A stretch of 64,000 nt of DNA. Source: Petrosia ficiformis (Eukaryota > Porifera > Demospongiae > Haplosclerida > Petrosiidae). The stretch is from assembly GCA_947044365.1 (NCBI GenBank), contig OX345645.1, positions 5,217,741 through 5,281,740 of the forward strand, read 5' to 3'. The notes beneath the pieces were generated by a model. It was not told where the DNA came from and ran no database searches. It was given only the letters and a program-made list of their open reading frames with translations. Each line of letters starts with the position of its first letter. The stretch's first letter is position 1. Position numbers and translations under genes: made by a program. This document shows, piece by piece, positions 36,540 to 49,000 of the stretch.

Positions 36540-37130
36540 CAATATCAGTGATTAATACATGTACATGTACATGTACATACAATATCAGTAATACATGTAC
36601 ATGTACAATAACAGTGATTAGTACATATACATGTACATACAATATCAGTGATTAGTCATGTACATGTACATACATTGTACAATATCAGTGATTAATGCAT
36701 GTTCATGTACACACAATATCAGTGATTAGTACATGTATATGTACATACAATATCAGTGATTAGTATATACAAGTACAAGTACATACAATATCAGTGATTA
36801 GTACATGTACATGTACATGTATATACAATATCAGTGATTAGTACATGTACAAGTACGTGTATATACAATATCAGTGATTAGTACATGTACAAGTACATAC
36901 AATATCAGTGATTAATGCATGTACATGTACATACAATATCAGTGATTAGTACATGTACAAGTATATACAATATCAGTGATTAGTACATGTACATGTACAT
37001 GCATTGTACGATATCAGTGATTAATGCATGTTCATGTACATACAATATCAGTGATTAGTACATATACATGTACATACAATATCAGTGATTAGTATATACA
37101 TGTACAAGTACATACAATATCAATAATTAA
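36540..37130 (+). repeat. About 36-bp minisatellite (ACAATATCAGTGATTAGTAC)
   Basis: About sixteen units of ACATACAATATCAGTGATTA followed by GTACATGTACATGT, with length variation in the ACATGT part. No coding potential. Confidence 0.9.
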
Positions 37131-37216
37131 TATTTGAATCAAGGGCAATCCCACTTTTCCCAAAACTAAAATGTAGTGCAAATACACATATAATAGTAAA
37201 TATGTGTATACATGTA

Positions 37217-37320
37217 TAATACAGTGCATGTCAATAAAAAGTCACCATACAGTAACAATAATAACATTAGTTCTACTGTCAGTATAGTATAGTAATTACT
37301 GTCTTGCTACTATGGTGTTC
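37217..37320 (+). repeat. Dispersed repeat of about 85-100 bp (GTCACCATACAGTAACA)
   Basis: Also present at 61412-61512 in the same direction and at 2127-2207 in reverse. Shared: TCACCATACAGTAACA, TTAGTTCTACTGTCAGTATA, CTACTATGGTGTTCAATTG. Here it directly precedes the LINE remnant. Confidence 0.75.
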
Positions 37321-38475
37321 AATTGTTGACATGTCTTCCCCAAGTGGACGACTATTTAGTGACTTTTCCTCCCTTTTAAACTCTTTCTCTTTGTCTCAGA
37401 TAGTATCTTCACCTACTCGTACTCCTGTACTTGGTTCTTGTTCTATTATTGATCTTGTTCTTGTTCCTGATAGTTTAAGTGCCTCATCGGTAATTTTACC
37501 CTCCAGTTTCTTCCTCCGATCATAATTCTGTACTTTCTACTGTTTCTCTCAGATCTTCTGCCCATTTCAACAGACAGCCTCCGAAATGTAAAATTTGGCT
37601 ATATCATCTTGCTGATTTTGATATGGCTAATTTTCTTTTATCTTCAATTCCTTGGGATACTCTTCTCTCTTCTCTGGAATACTTTTAAGGATAATTTTAT
37701 GAGAGTAATTGATCATTGTATTCCATTGAAGTATTCTTGTCCATCTTCTTTCCCTCCTTGGATTGATTCTGACTTGAAAATGAAAATTCTATGTCGTCAA
37801 AAGCTCTTTATTCAAGCCAAGAAATTAAATAGTTCTTCAATTCGTCAAACCTATTGTTCTCTTCGAAATTATATAACCTCTACTATTAGATTAAAGAAAT
37901 TTCAATTCTTTCGCTCTCTATCTTCCTCTTCTCCTAAAAAGTTCTGGTCTTATGTTCGATCTACAAGAAAAACTTCCTCATCTGTTCCCCCTCTCACGTT
38001 TAAAGATAAAATCTTTACCTCTGATTGTGATAAAGCTGATATTTTGAATGAATATTTTTCTGGCTGTTTTAATTCATCCATTCCTCCCCTTTCCTCTTTT
38101 TTTACCTGCTTTTGGTCAGTCCTCTCTTCCTCCATCTTACCTCTGTACTCAGTCTCAAGTTCTTTCTTTGATTGCTAATCTGCCTCTTGACTCTGCTTCT
38201 GGTCCTGATTTCATTTCTACTCATAAGCTTAAACATACTGCTCGTTCTATCATCTCTCCTCTCATTATGGAATTCTTTGCCACACCATGTTAAATCATCT
38301 AAGTCATCAAGTCAACTCAAGTTTTATATTAGATCTTATATGTAATAAAATTATAATTATCCTAAATATTTAATTAAGTTCTGTTTTTTTATTTATGTAA
38401 ACCTACTCTTCGTATTAGCCCTCGGCTATTGAGTATTTATGCTAACAAAAAAATTAAAATAAAAAATATTAATAT
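37304..38475 (+). mobile_element. LINE (non-LTR retrotransposon) remnant, internally deleted
   Basis: Frame-broken remains of an ORF2: the end of the endonuclease (FSDFSSLLNSFSLSQIVSSP, then SDHNSVLSTVS near 37510), the linker (WIDSDLKMKILCRQKLFIQA), and the region before reverse transcriptase (ILNEYFSGCF, then LPLDSASGPDFISTHKLK). At about 38262 it jumps to WNSLPHHVKSSKSSSQLKF, which is the usual extreme C-terminus of such proteins, so nearly all of the reverse transcriptase is missing. At least two frameshifts precede this. An A-rich 3' part follows to about 38475. Confidence 0.75.
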
Positions 38476-38760
38476 TAATTCCCGATGATGCCAGTCCAGA
38501 ATTGGTCCAGTTCAAATCCCATTACATTACATAAACATCACTTTTGGTATATAACACAAGAAAACCAATACCACATGATTATCAAAATATTTGACATGAG
38601 AATATACAAGTGTTTATAGGTGTGTGTATTGTTTCTGACTTGAAAAGCCTAAACAACACAAAAAATGAACTATAACTATATAGCTTCTCGATGTAATTGC
38701 CTTGATGATGATTATGATTATTATTTAAAGTTAAATAAATAGTTATATGTTTTGATACTT

Positions 38761-40150
38761 TTATAACTGCCCAAGGCCAAGTAGTACTCCATACTCCAGT
38801 TGGATGTGGGGAACCAAATGTTGACTCAAGAGATGATATTGGACCACTCTTTGAATCACTAGAGAGTCCTCTTTTACTTTAAAGTGGTGGAATTCATACC
38901 TCGGAAAGGAATGTGGATATTGTGGATCAACATAGGTTGAGGCAGAAGTTCTTAAGAGGTCCCCTAAAAAAAACGAACCTCTTCTGTAAGCAATTCTCCA
39001 ATCGTTCTTATAGAAATTCTTTTGATACTCCAAATCTCGGTAGCCATCAGAGCAAAATTTGGAAACTCCTCCACAGTCGATATACATTAATTTGGGTTCC
39101 AACACCACTTGCATTATGAAAACCTTTACCGCTGCTGATTGGATACTTGGTGCAAAGTTGCAGGTATAAAGTCTTACTACTATTTACAGCAAGTAACAAA
39201 TAAATCGCTCTGCCTACCAGAAAATGATTCTTGCAAAAACAAATGTTAAAAGGAACTCTAATGCTGATGATCTTAAAAGTTTCTTCAGCGAAATATTCTT
39301 TTAGTGGTCCATCACTGACTTCCTTGGGCATAGGTATAACAGAAAAGGGTAGTATAGCTGGAGTCTTCTGCGTTAAAGCTGGTGAAGGACCAGCAATGCT
39401 GGTTACTTGCATTACCGTTCCAGGTAAACAAAAGGCTGGCTGGAGTCCTGCAGTGGTAATTATATGTGTGTTTCCATCTGAATAGTGCATTCATCAGTAT
39501 ATATAACATTAAAATCATCATTTTTGTACTCCTGAGCCCATACCAGTCTTTCCTCCTTATTAGCCTGTCTTATTAACTGACAGTAAGCACTGCCTCTAAA
39601 AGTCCATCCAAGTGAAGTTCGACAGCGCAAGATGGTCTTCAAGCAGGATGGTCTTCAAGCAAAATTTGGAAACTCCTCCACAGTCGATATACATTAATTT
39701 GGGTTCCAACACCACTTGCATTATGAAAACCTTTACTGCTGCTGATTGGATACTTGGTGCAAAGTTGCAGGTATAAAGTCTTACTACTATTTACAGCAAG
39801 TAACAAATAAATCGCTCTGCCTACCAGAAAATGATTTTTGCAAAAACAAATGTTAAAAGGAACTCTAATGCTGATGATCTTAAAAGTTTCTTCAGCGAAA
39901 TATTCTTTTAGTGGTCCATCACTGGTCAAGATCGTGTACAGTTGGTGCGCTGTGGTCTCATCATCCAGTCTCGTTTGCTCTAGTAATTTTAGAAGGGCGT
40001 CAAGATCCAGGCTTCCTCATCAAACAGCCTGACTCCTCGAACCTTTGAAGAAACTTATTGATCCACTCTTGACTAACTAGTATCCCTTCTGCTAGTAAAA
40101 TCTTGGCTATTGTTGGAGCTTTACACCCCTTGCTGCTCAGAGAGACAATT
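38761..40150 (-). mobile_element. Tc1/mariner-like transposase remnant, partly duplicated
   Basis: Minus-strand fragments resemble a Tc1-type transposase: an N-terminal helix-turn-helix at about 40120-39940 (APTIAKILLAEGILVSQEW), and the start of the DDE domain at 39642-39460 (LGWTFRGSAYCQLIRQANKE, then VIYTDECTIQMETH). A later part, at 39322-39052, is repeated almost exactly at 39929-39659. Stops and frame changes occur throughout, so it is inactive. The 38761-39114 open frame downstream could not be matched with confidence. Confidence 0.65.
39052..39322 (-). repeat. Direct duplication inside the Tc1-like element
   Basis: Nearly identical to 39659-39929, both reading AEETFKIISIRVPFNICFC and GKGFHNASGVGTQIN on the minus strand. 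The second copy differs at only a few positions, so the duplication is recent compared with the decay of the element. Confidence 0.85.
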
Positions 40151-40616
40151 CTCTGTTTTTTTGTAGCTTGAAAACACTATTTGCGAGTTGTGACTCATGA
40201 CGTGACACGTTCTATTTGTGACGTCATACATCAGTCCGTTTTTGCACCGTTTCTACGCCGTTTCTACGCTTGTGGTACGTATGCATAACGCTTGTACTAC
40301 GAGCATATTACACAAACGGAACGTAAACTTTTTACTGACACATACTGTACATACATACATACACTGCAAAAAAAAGTGATTACCTTAACCCATTTTTTTG
40401 GGTTAAAACAACTGCAACTCAGATAATCCAAATTTTGGTTACTGTAACCACTAAACTAGCTAAGCTAGTTAAATGAGAGATTGGTAACCTCTAAATTGGG
40501 TTAAAATAACTACGCAAGATGTTATAGAAATCTTCAATTCTAAATTAACCATGCAATTGTTTATCCGAAGAAAATTGTTATTCAAAAAAGTTAGAAATGA
40601 AGTTAAATCAGTGACA

Positions 40617-41110
40617 ATGGTTACATACCAAATTAGTTATGAATGTATGGTTGTATGGTTACATACGAAAATAGTTATGAATGTATGGTTGTATGGTTAC
40701 ATACAAAAATAGTTATGAATGTATGGTTGTATAGTTACATACAAAAATAGTTATGAATGTATGGTTGTATGGTTACATACAAAAATAGTTATGAATGTAT
40801 GGTTGTATGGTTACATACAAAAATAGTTATGAATGTATGGTTGTATGGTTACATACCAAATAGTTATGAATGTATGGTTGTATGGTTACATACAAAAATA
40901 GTTATGAATGTATGGTTGTATGGTTACATACCAAAATAGTTATGAATGTATGGTTGTATGGTTACATATAAAAATAGTTATGAATGTATGGTTGTATGGT
41001 TACATATAAAAATAGTTATGAATGTATGGTTGTATGGTTACATGCAAAAATAGTTATGAATGTATGGTTGTAGAATGTATAGTTGTATGGTTACATACAA
41101 AAATAGTTAT
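40617..41110 (+). repeat. 38-bp minisatellite (GAATGTATGGTTGTATGGTT)
   Basis: About a dozen copies of ATGAATGTATGGTTGTATGG followed by TTACATACAAAAATAGTT. It starts just after a CACTGCAAAAA-type end at 40362 and ends where the SAMD3-like remnant begins. Confidence 0.9.
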
Positions 41111-41162
41111 GAAGGAATGAATCTGTTATAGTATTGGTGGCAGTGGTTACATACAAAGACAA

Positions 41163-43010
41163 TTATGAAGAAATGAATCTGTTAATATCAGTGACAATGG
41201 TTACATAACTGGTAGTACATTCACCAGAATCAGGATAGTTTAAAATACAGTCTTGAAAGAAGCATAATACATTGTGAGCTTGACGTGGATACTCCAAATT
41301 AAATGAGTAATACACAGCAAAACAATAGTACAAGGCATCACTGAATGAATTTGCCTTTAAAAATACTTTCTGTTCACAAACAATGTAATATATGGGAGTT
41401 CCTTCAGATTCTAATACTTTTGTAATCCTTGGTGAACTTCGAACTGGAGGCAACACACATAATTCTTCAATTGTTCGGTTATCTATCTAAAGGAATATGC
41501 CAGTTTATAAATAGATCATTATAGTATACAATTTTAATTGTTTACCTCATATCTCTCATAAAAATAATTCAATGTTTTTTCTTTTCCATCAGGGCCTATG
41601 AAGATAAAGAAGTACACTCAGAGAAATAATTCAGTATGGTATGCTTACTATAAGTTTCAACTTCAACTAATTTTTTAATGCTTCTTTTTGTAGATGTTGT
41701 GGCATACAACAGAATGGCTGGGACATATTTCAAAGACCAATTTTTAAGGAACTGTGATTTAGTTTTTTTTCCAATTATCAAATCCAATTCTTGTTCCATC
41801 TATATGAAATTATAGTAACAATACTAACAAAATTTGAGTTAAATAGGTGTGGCTTAAACTTACAACTGACAAAGCTGGATATTTTGCTAATATGGAAGCA
41901 AAAGACTGTTCATCACTATCAACTACCCTATCACGTCTAACAGTAAAGGTAGACTTCATCAATGGAAGAAAAATGTTATCACAGGGTTTAGCTTTTTTCA
42001 ACATGTTCTCAAGTCCCTTCATGTGACTTTCAATACTTTGGAGATCATCCAAACACTTTCTTGACTTCTGTTAATAGGGTAACGTCTCTGGAGTTGCTCT
42101 GCTTTTTATGCCTTTTCTCTCGGACTGGAGTAACACTAGAACTGTCTTCATCTAATAGACGAGCTTTTTTGTTTGCTTGTTTAATCAAATTCCTGATTCT
42201 TTGATTCATCTTATCGACCCATGAAGTCTGCATGTGTAAAATTATATTATACTGAATGAAAATCTAATTCTAAAGGTATAAAAGTTACTTACATATGATG
42301 GACCTAAACCACCTGCATTATCTTTCATCCATGAGTAGGTTTCTGTCACTTTTGAAACAAGATCTCAACTAGAATCCTAACAATTTCACCTCGGGCACCA
42401 TCTGTTAATTCTTTTTTGTTGATACAGGTAGTGATAGAACGCTTCCATACTTAGGAATTTCAGCTGATGCACTTTTACTGCCATGCACTAGCAGATTCAC
42501 TGCTCACAACTGATGCAGACATTCCCAGAGCAATTGAGGAATTACCATCAGAATCAGGAGATTTCAGTGATGTCACACTTGAAATCCCCTTATCAATAGA
42601 ATTAAGACTTGAAGAAGTCGCTGTAAACCGTGCAGGAGTAAATGATGAGGGAACCTAATGATTAAAATTAAAAATATTCCGATAAATTCAAATCATTAAA
42701 CTGTACTGAAGATTTTTTAAACTGTGGCATGAGGCAGATGATTTCTTAGCTATTCCTAGTGGACACATTGACTTAATTTCTTCACCTGACAATTGCAAAC
42801 ACTCAGCTCCATCAATATAGTTTATTAACAAATAAAAAATTAACCATAATTTACGACATGACCTACATGATGGGCTTGGTAAAAACTCCGGCAGAACTGA
42901 CCTTTAAAGCAATGACAAAACTCATAGGGTATACACCTTCTCTGTAGCCACTGCGAAACTTCTGCAGCTGACATAGAGCTGTCAATATCATCTAACAGAA
43001 AATAAATTAC
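41163..43010 (-). pseudogene. SAMD3-like gene remnant (SAM domain plus conserved C-terminal region)
   Basis: A series of exon-like segments on the minus strand. At about 43000-42900: a SAM start (MSAAEVSQWLQRR). At about 42830-42740: the SAM end (YIDGAECLQLSGEEIKSM). At 42655-42293: a Ser/Thr-rich linker, then TDGARGEIVRILVEILF with at least two frame breaks, to a GTAAGT donor. At 42230-41864: WVDKMNQRIRNLIKQANKKA, then DDLQSIESHMKGL to ILAKYPALS, with one frame break and a GTAAGT donor. At 41799-41535: MEQELDLIIGKKTKSQ to KYVPAILLYATTST, with a frame break near 41610. At 41486-41163: the C-terminus with SFNLEYPRQAHNVLCFFQ. The order resembles SAMD3-like proteins of animals, whose function is poorly known. 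Several frameshifts argue for a decayed copy. Confidence 0.55.
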
Positions 43011-43084
43011 TGACTACCTAAAAAAATAAAGGTAAGCTTACCAACCTCTGTCACAATTAGGCCAATTAATCTGCTCTAGCCGGT

Positions 43085-45245
43085 TGTTTCTAATTGTTAT
43101 TGATATTTAGTGCTGTAAGAGATTCACTGATGCACAGAGATTGTAATATTCTTTTAATGGATATATCTAATTGAACAGCTGGTAAGGTTTGGTTGTTTTT
43201 CAATAGCTCTTGAATGAGTAATAACTTAGTCCGAGTATAGTCTGATGATAGTGAAAAGAACTGGATTATATCATTTCTCTCTACTCCAGTAAGCAAACTA
43301 TTTATTAATGAGTTGAATGGCAAACCTGACAACTGAATTAAAAATTCTTCAATAGTATGATTTGTAGACAATACCTTCTCGATTTCCAGTAATAATTCAT
43401 TATCAATATGATCTTCTGATTGAACATATGATGACTTCAGAATGTGTACATGTAGGATACTCAGATGAGGCAGTTTAAACAGTTGTGTGAACATGGTCAC
43501 AACTGAATCAGGATGTATGGTACCATACATGTGGACTACATTAATATAACTTTCTAGAAGGTACTGACATGATGATGATTGGTGTATCTTGATTACTGAT
43601 GTCATATCACAGTATTTTGTTTTTTGAATCTTCATTGTAAAGTTTCAGCTTGTCATGAAGATATGAATGATGGAGATAATTCCAAGTGATCTTTAAGTTA
43701 TTCAGGAGAAAGGAAAAACGCGAAATTGTGATGAATACACTCTATTTACACAAAGAGATGAGTTTTTAATGGATAAAACACACAATACTTTGTTTTCAGA
43801 CTCGTAAATTAGACTAAGTAATTGTATAGTATCTGTATCATAATAGGGTTCATGAAGAGAATATTCAGTGATGCTTGAATAACGAATCCCATAACAAAGC
43901 GATAATTGTGGATTCTAATGAAACATAGAGTACTGATGAGGTTGAAAACCAAACAATGGTTCCCTTATACACTGTAAATCTACCTCTTTACTGAAATACT
44001 CTTGATAGCTCTCATCTTTAAGTTCAGTGACAACAGCCACAGATTGCTGATGTGACATCTTTATGTCTAGTTTTCAATTACTTGTGTCTGAATGTTCATT
44101 GAAAAATGTGCAATTGTCATGAACATATGAATGATGGAGATAATTCCAAATGATATTTGAGTTCTTCAGGAAAAAGGACAAGCACAGTATATCAAATTGT
44201 GATGACTTCACTGTATCTACACAAAGAGAGGAGTATTTAATGGATGAAGCAAATATCTGACACAATGTTTTGTTCTGTGACTCATAAATTAGATGAAGCA
44301 ATTGTATTGTATCTGTATCATAATAGGGTTCATAGTCGACATATAATATGTCATCACAAAGCATCTGTGGATTCTTATAATTTACAGAGTACTGATGAGA
44401 ATCAAAACCAAACAATGGTATCCTTACACAATGTAAGTCCACCTCTTTACTGAAATACTCTTGATAGCTGTGATCTTTAAGTGCAGTGAGACCTGCCACA
44501 AATCTTAGCGTCATGCGAAAGTGAGTATCCTCAAAATGTTCTTGAAACAGCTTTTCTTGATCATCTTGTTGAGATATACACCATGCTGCCAGTAACTCCT
44601 GAATGGTTAAATGACGAAATTTATATGTACGTGAAGTAATCATTATACTGCAGCTCTGCAATGCTTTCCGTTGAATGATATCCAGTATGAATGATCTGTT
44701 TTGGTCACTACTGTTAAACTCATCCCATCCATCAAATATTAATAACATATTTTACCATTTCGCTTTTTGATTTTATTAATAACATTTTCGCATATTTCTT
44801 CACAGCCATGAAATAAAGAAACAAGATCAAATATGTTTTCAGTTGATAATACTTTTTCATCTCTGAGAGGAAGAAGGAAGACATGATCAAAAGAACATTT
44901 CTTCAGTTCATTCTTAGTCCACATGTTACACAGTTTATGACAAAGTGTAGTTTTACCTACACCTGGAGGACCATCAACTACTACTTTGATTGGACTATTA
45001 TCATCATTATGTTTCAGTACATCTTGTATCTACTTTTTCTGATACATTCATTATATTATCTAATTTGCCATGTAACATATTCCATGTTCTCTGCATCCAT
45101 TCTTGTTTAGAAAGACTTCCTCCATGTCCCTTAATGAGTCCAAGTTGTCCAAACTTACATTCATCAACATCATGTTTATAATAATCTCGTAACTCCTTGC
45201 TAAATCCAACACTTTCAGTTATATGTTCATCAGTTGGTGACAAAG
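43085..45245 (-). pseudogene. NLR remnant D (NACHT-LRR exon only, rearranged)
   Basis: Clear relative of the large exon of A-C but heavily damaged. From 45243 it reads SPTDEHITESVGFSKELRDYY and on to NVSEKVD, then a small deletion near 45030 breaks the frame. Walker A (GPPGVGKTTL) survives in another frame. At 44748 the frame changes again into LLIFDGWDEF. After ITSRTY the sequence jumps directly to KFRHLTIQELLAAW, losing the winged-helix part of about 150 codons. The segment 43641-44050 repeats the region of 44090-44530, so two remnants are fused or one was partly duplicated. LRR sequence runs to 43090 and is cut there, losing roughly the last 280 codons. No leader or death-fold exons are present upstream, although intron sequence like that of gene A is (45360-45720). 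Confidence 0.85.
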
Positions 45246-45249
45246 TTAA

Positions 45250-45844
45250 TTAATGATAATAATATTATTGACAAAAATAACAATCATTACATACAACACA
45301 ATGAAGTATAAACTATAATCATTATGGTATAATAAATCAAACAGAGGCCATATTTTCACATTCATGGAAAAGATTATTTGTCTAGTTATTTGTCTGGTTA
45401 TGGATGGTGATATGTACTTCATGCTATGCATTTGTGTTCTAGCAATGATTTGCCTGTATATTCTGATAAAGGTACATGTGGCTCACATACATCAACTCAC
45501 AATACTGCATGGTAACACTCATTTTTCTACTATAAACAAATCCAATTCCAGGTGGTTGGATGAATGGGAGAATGATGTTATATAAATTAACCTTCACACT
45601 CCTAACAAACCATAAACCCTCAATCAAGAAAGAAAGTCCCTTAGACTGGGGATAAATCCAGATGAACTGGATGAATACAGCTACTATAATATCATACAAG
45701 ACTAAGTGTACCTAAACCTATAATAAATAAATAAGTAGTCGGTAATTATCACTTAATTAACATAGAATACAGGCAGTTGAAACCATAGACAACAAGATCA
45801 TTAATCATGCTGTCTCTGTTTGTCAATACATTCTCTTATTATAC

Positions 45845-45845
<1 letters not shown>
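45250..45845. other. NLR intron-like sequence upstream of remnant D
   Basis: 45360-45720 matches intron 3 of NLR A. No exon of the leader or death-fold type was found, so D was copied or retained without its front part. The rest is AT-rich. Confidence 0.6.
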
Positions 45846-45846
<1 letters not shown>

Positions 45847-45879
<33 letters not shown>

Positions 45880-45882
45880 TCA
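45847..45882. repeat. CA microsatellite 3' of NLR C
   Basis: Pure CA repeat of about 34 bases at the position where A and B have ACAT arrays. The following flank (GTTCAAGTATACGTAATGAC, TAGAGATTCATGATGTAACA) matches the 3' flanks of A and B. Confidence 0.85.
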
Positions 45883-46069
45883 CAAACAGAATTATATCCC
45901 ATGTTGTGTTCAAGTATACGTAATGACATTTTTGTACCTACAACTGACAAAAATCCATTTCCTTTCTCTTATTGTTGGTGTAGAGATTCATGATGTAACA
46001 GTACATCTTTTCATTAAATTTTCAAATTTATAATAATGATGTCAATGTAAAAATATAATTATTTTATTC

Positions 46070-49000
46070 CTATGCCTCCACTATTGGATGTGGACCAAGT
46101 TTCTTTTCTTTACGTTGAGCAATCAGTGTTTTCTTCATGTGTTTTAGTATATCAATCACAAAAGATGATTTCTGAATTGCAACATAACATAATGATGGAT
46201 GCAGTAACACAGTTTCCCAGAATTGATGTATCATTGGTATCCAGTCTTCTTTATATGCATGTCTAGGTGGTAAAGATCGACCAAGTATAAATTTCAGAAA
46301 CTTCATGTCTTCATTTCTCTTCAACATATTTGTAACATGAGGAATTATCTCTTTATAATACAATGATGTCCATACCTGTTTTGAGATCCCTGAGCTGTAA
46401 AATTTCACTGCCAGTGATTTTAGATTACAAGTGGCTTCAAAGAAGTCCTTCAAATTAATATTTTCTGATAATTCAATGTCTACATTCAGTTCTTGTAGTG
46501 TGTTGTTTCTTCTCAAACCAGTAGTCAGGTATTTGATAAGTAATGTACAATTGGATGCTCGACTTTTGATCTCCACACATAGTAGTGATTTGCTTGATGA
46601 CAACATCAATTGAAGAGATTTTCCCACTTCATCATGAAACAAATCAATACCATCACAGTTTATTCTCAGAGCTACGACAGTTCTGTTACTGGAGAGAGTA
46701 TTAAATAGCTCATTAAGATTTCCTTCTTTCTCTAATGCTATATCCAGATGTTGTAGAAAAGGGTTAGAATCTAAATAAATAATGAATGGCATCAATGGTT
46801 TATATAGGGATAGACTTTGCAAGTTAGTAGTATTTCTTCCAACATTTTCTAATCCAGGTGGCAAAGTTTCTGTTTTTTTTACAGGATATGTTATGATATC
46901 ATGTACTGTATAATTACTGATATTTAGTGCTGTAAGACATTCATTAGCCGGTATGATATACAGAGATGGGAGTATTTCTTTAATAGGTATATTGAGTTTA
47001 ACAGCTCGTAAGCTTTGGTTTTTTTTCATTAGCTCTTCAATTTGTAATGACTTGGTCTGAGTAGAGTCTGATGATAGTGAAAAGAACTGGATTGTATCAT
47101 TTTTCTCTACTCCAATAACCAAACTATTTATTAATAAGTTGAATTCCAAATGTGCAAACTTAATTAAAAGTTCTTTAATAGTACGATTTGTAGATAATAC
47201 CTTCTCCATTTCCAGTAATAATTCATTATCAATATGGTCTTCTGTACATGTTTGAACATATAACTTGTTAATGTGTACATGTAGGATACTCAAATGTGGC
47301 AGTTTAAATAGCTGTGTGAACATGATCACAACTGAATCAAGATATATGTTACCAGATGTGTGGACAATTACATAACTTTCTTGAAGGTACTGACACAATG
47401 ATGATTGGTATATCTTCAATACTGATGTGATATCAAGAAATCTTGCTTTCATTACAATACAATTAGAATCTTCATTCAAAAGTTGCAGCTTGTCATGAAG
47501 ATATGGATGATGGAGATAATTCCAAGTTATCTTTGAGTTCTTCAGGAGAAACGACAAACACAATAAATCAAATTGTGATGAATAAACTCTATCCACACAA
47601 AGAGAGGAGTTTTTAATGGATGAAACAAATATCTGACACAATACTTTGTTTTCAGACTCGTAAATTAGATGAAGCAATTGTATAGTATCTATATCATAAT
47701 AGGGTTCATGAAGAGGATACTTACTCGAGAATGAATAACGAATGTCATCACAAAGCAATTGTGGATTCTGATGAAACACAGAGCACTGATGAGATTCAAA
47801 ACCAAACAATGGTTTCCTTATGCACTGTAAGTCTACCTCTTTACTGAAATACTCTTGATAGCTGTCATCTTTAAGTTCAGTCAGACCTGCCATAAATCTT
47901 AGTGTCATGCGAAAGTGAGTTCCATGGAAATGTTCCCTAAATAGCATTTTTTGATCATCATGGTGAGTTATCCACCATGCTGCCAGGAACTCCTGAATGG
48001 TTAAATGAACAAACTGATGTTTAGTGGTGTCTGCTATCTTGTAACAGTTCATTAATCCAAAATGTTCACACTGCAATGAATGTGATAACTTTAGTATTTC
48101 TTTTCTGTTAAAGGTATTATTTTGTGTTTGCAGCTTCTCATAAGCACAACAACAAAGTTCATCAAATGCTCTTTTTTGATCCTCTTCAAGTTCCTCAAGT
48201 GATTCAACTGTGTCTGGATCAAATTTTTGTTTTTTCATTGATCTCTTTACAGCATAAAGAACATATTTCTTGTAAAACTTAGTCAAAGTGTTAGGAAGAA
48301 TAAAGCCACTCAACTGATAAACTCTTACTAACATGGAACAAACAAATGGTATATAACATAATGACAAGACATCTTCCCTAATCTCCAATTCTTCTATTAA
48401 TTGTTTAGCATTCTCTTCGGTCAGCTCATTTCTGATGCAAGAAAAAATCTCTTCCTTCTCAAAACCTAGTACTTCAACATGACGATTAACACTGTGTAGT
48501 TGAAGAAGCTTTGCTGAAGCATATGTACGTGAAGTAACTAGTACATTACATTTGTGTAGTTGTCTTCCTTGAATAATATCCAGTATGAATGATCTGTTTT
48601 GGTCTCTTCCCTTAAACTCATCCCATCCATCAAATATTAATAACATATTATTACCATCAGTCTCTATAATCCCAGAACTGACAGCTTCACATATTTTTGT
48701 ACTACCATGAAATAAAGAAACAAGATCAGATATGTTTTCAGCTAATGCTACTTCCTCATCTCTGAGAGAAATAAGAAACAAAAGATCAAAGGAACATTTC
48801 TTCAGTTCATTCTTAGCCCACATGTTACATAGTTTTTGACAGAGTGTAGTTTTCCCTACACCTGGAGGTCCATCAACTACTACTTTAATTGGACTATTAT
48901 CATCATTATGTTTCAGTACATCTTGTATGTCTATTTTTTCTGATACATTCATTATATTATCTAATTTCCCTCGTAACATATTCCACGATCTCTTCATTCC

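Noticed and set aside
36540..37130. CRISPR-like array
   Set aside because: Regular ACAATATCAGTGATTA units, but the spacers are variable-length ACATGTAC repeats and the genome is clearly animal.
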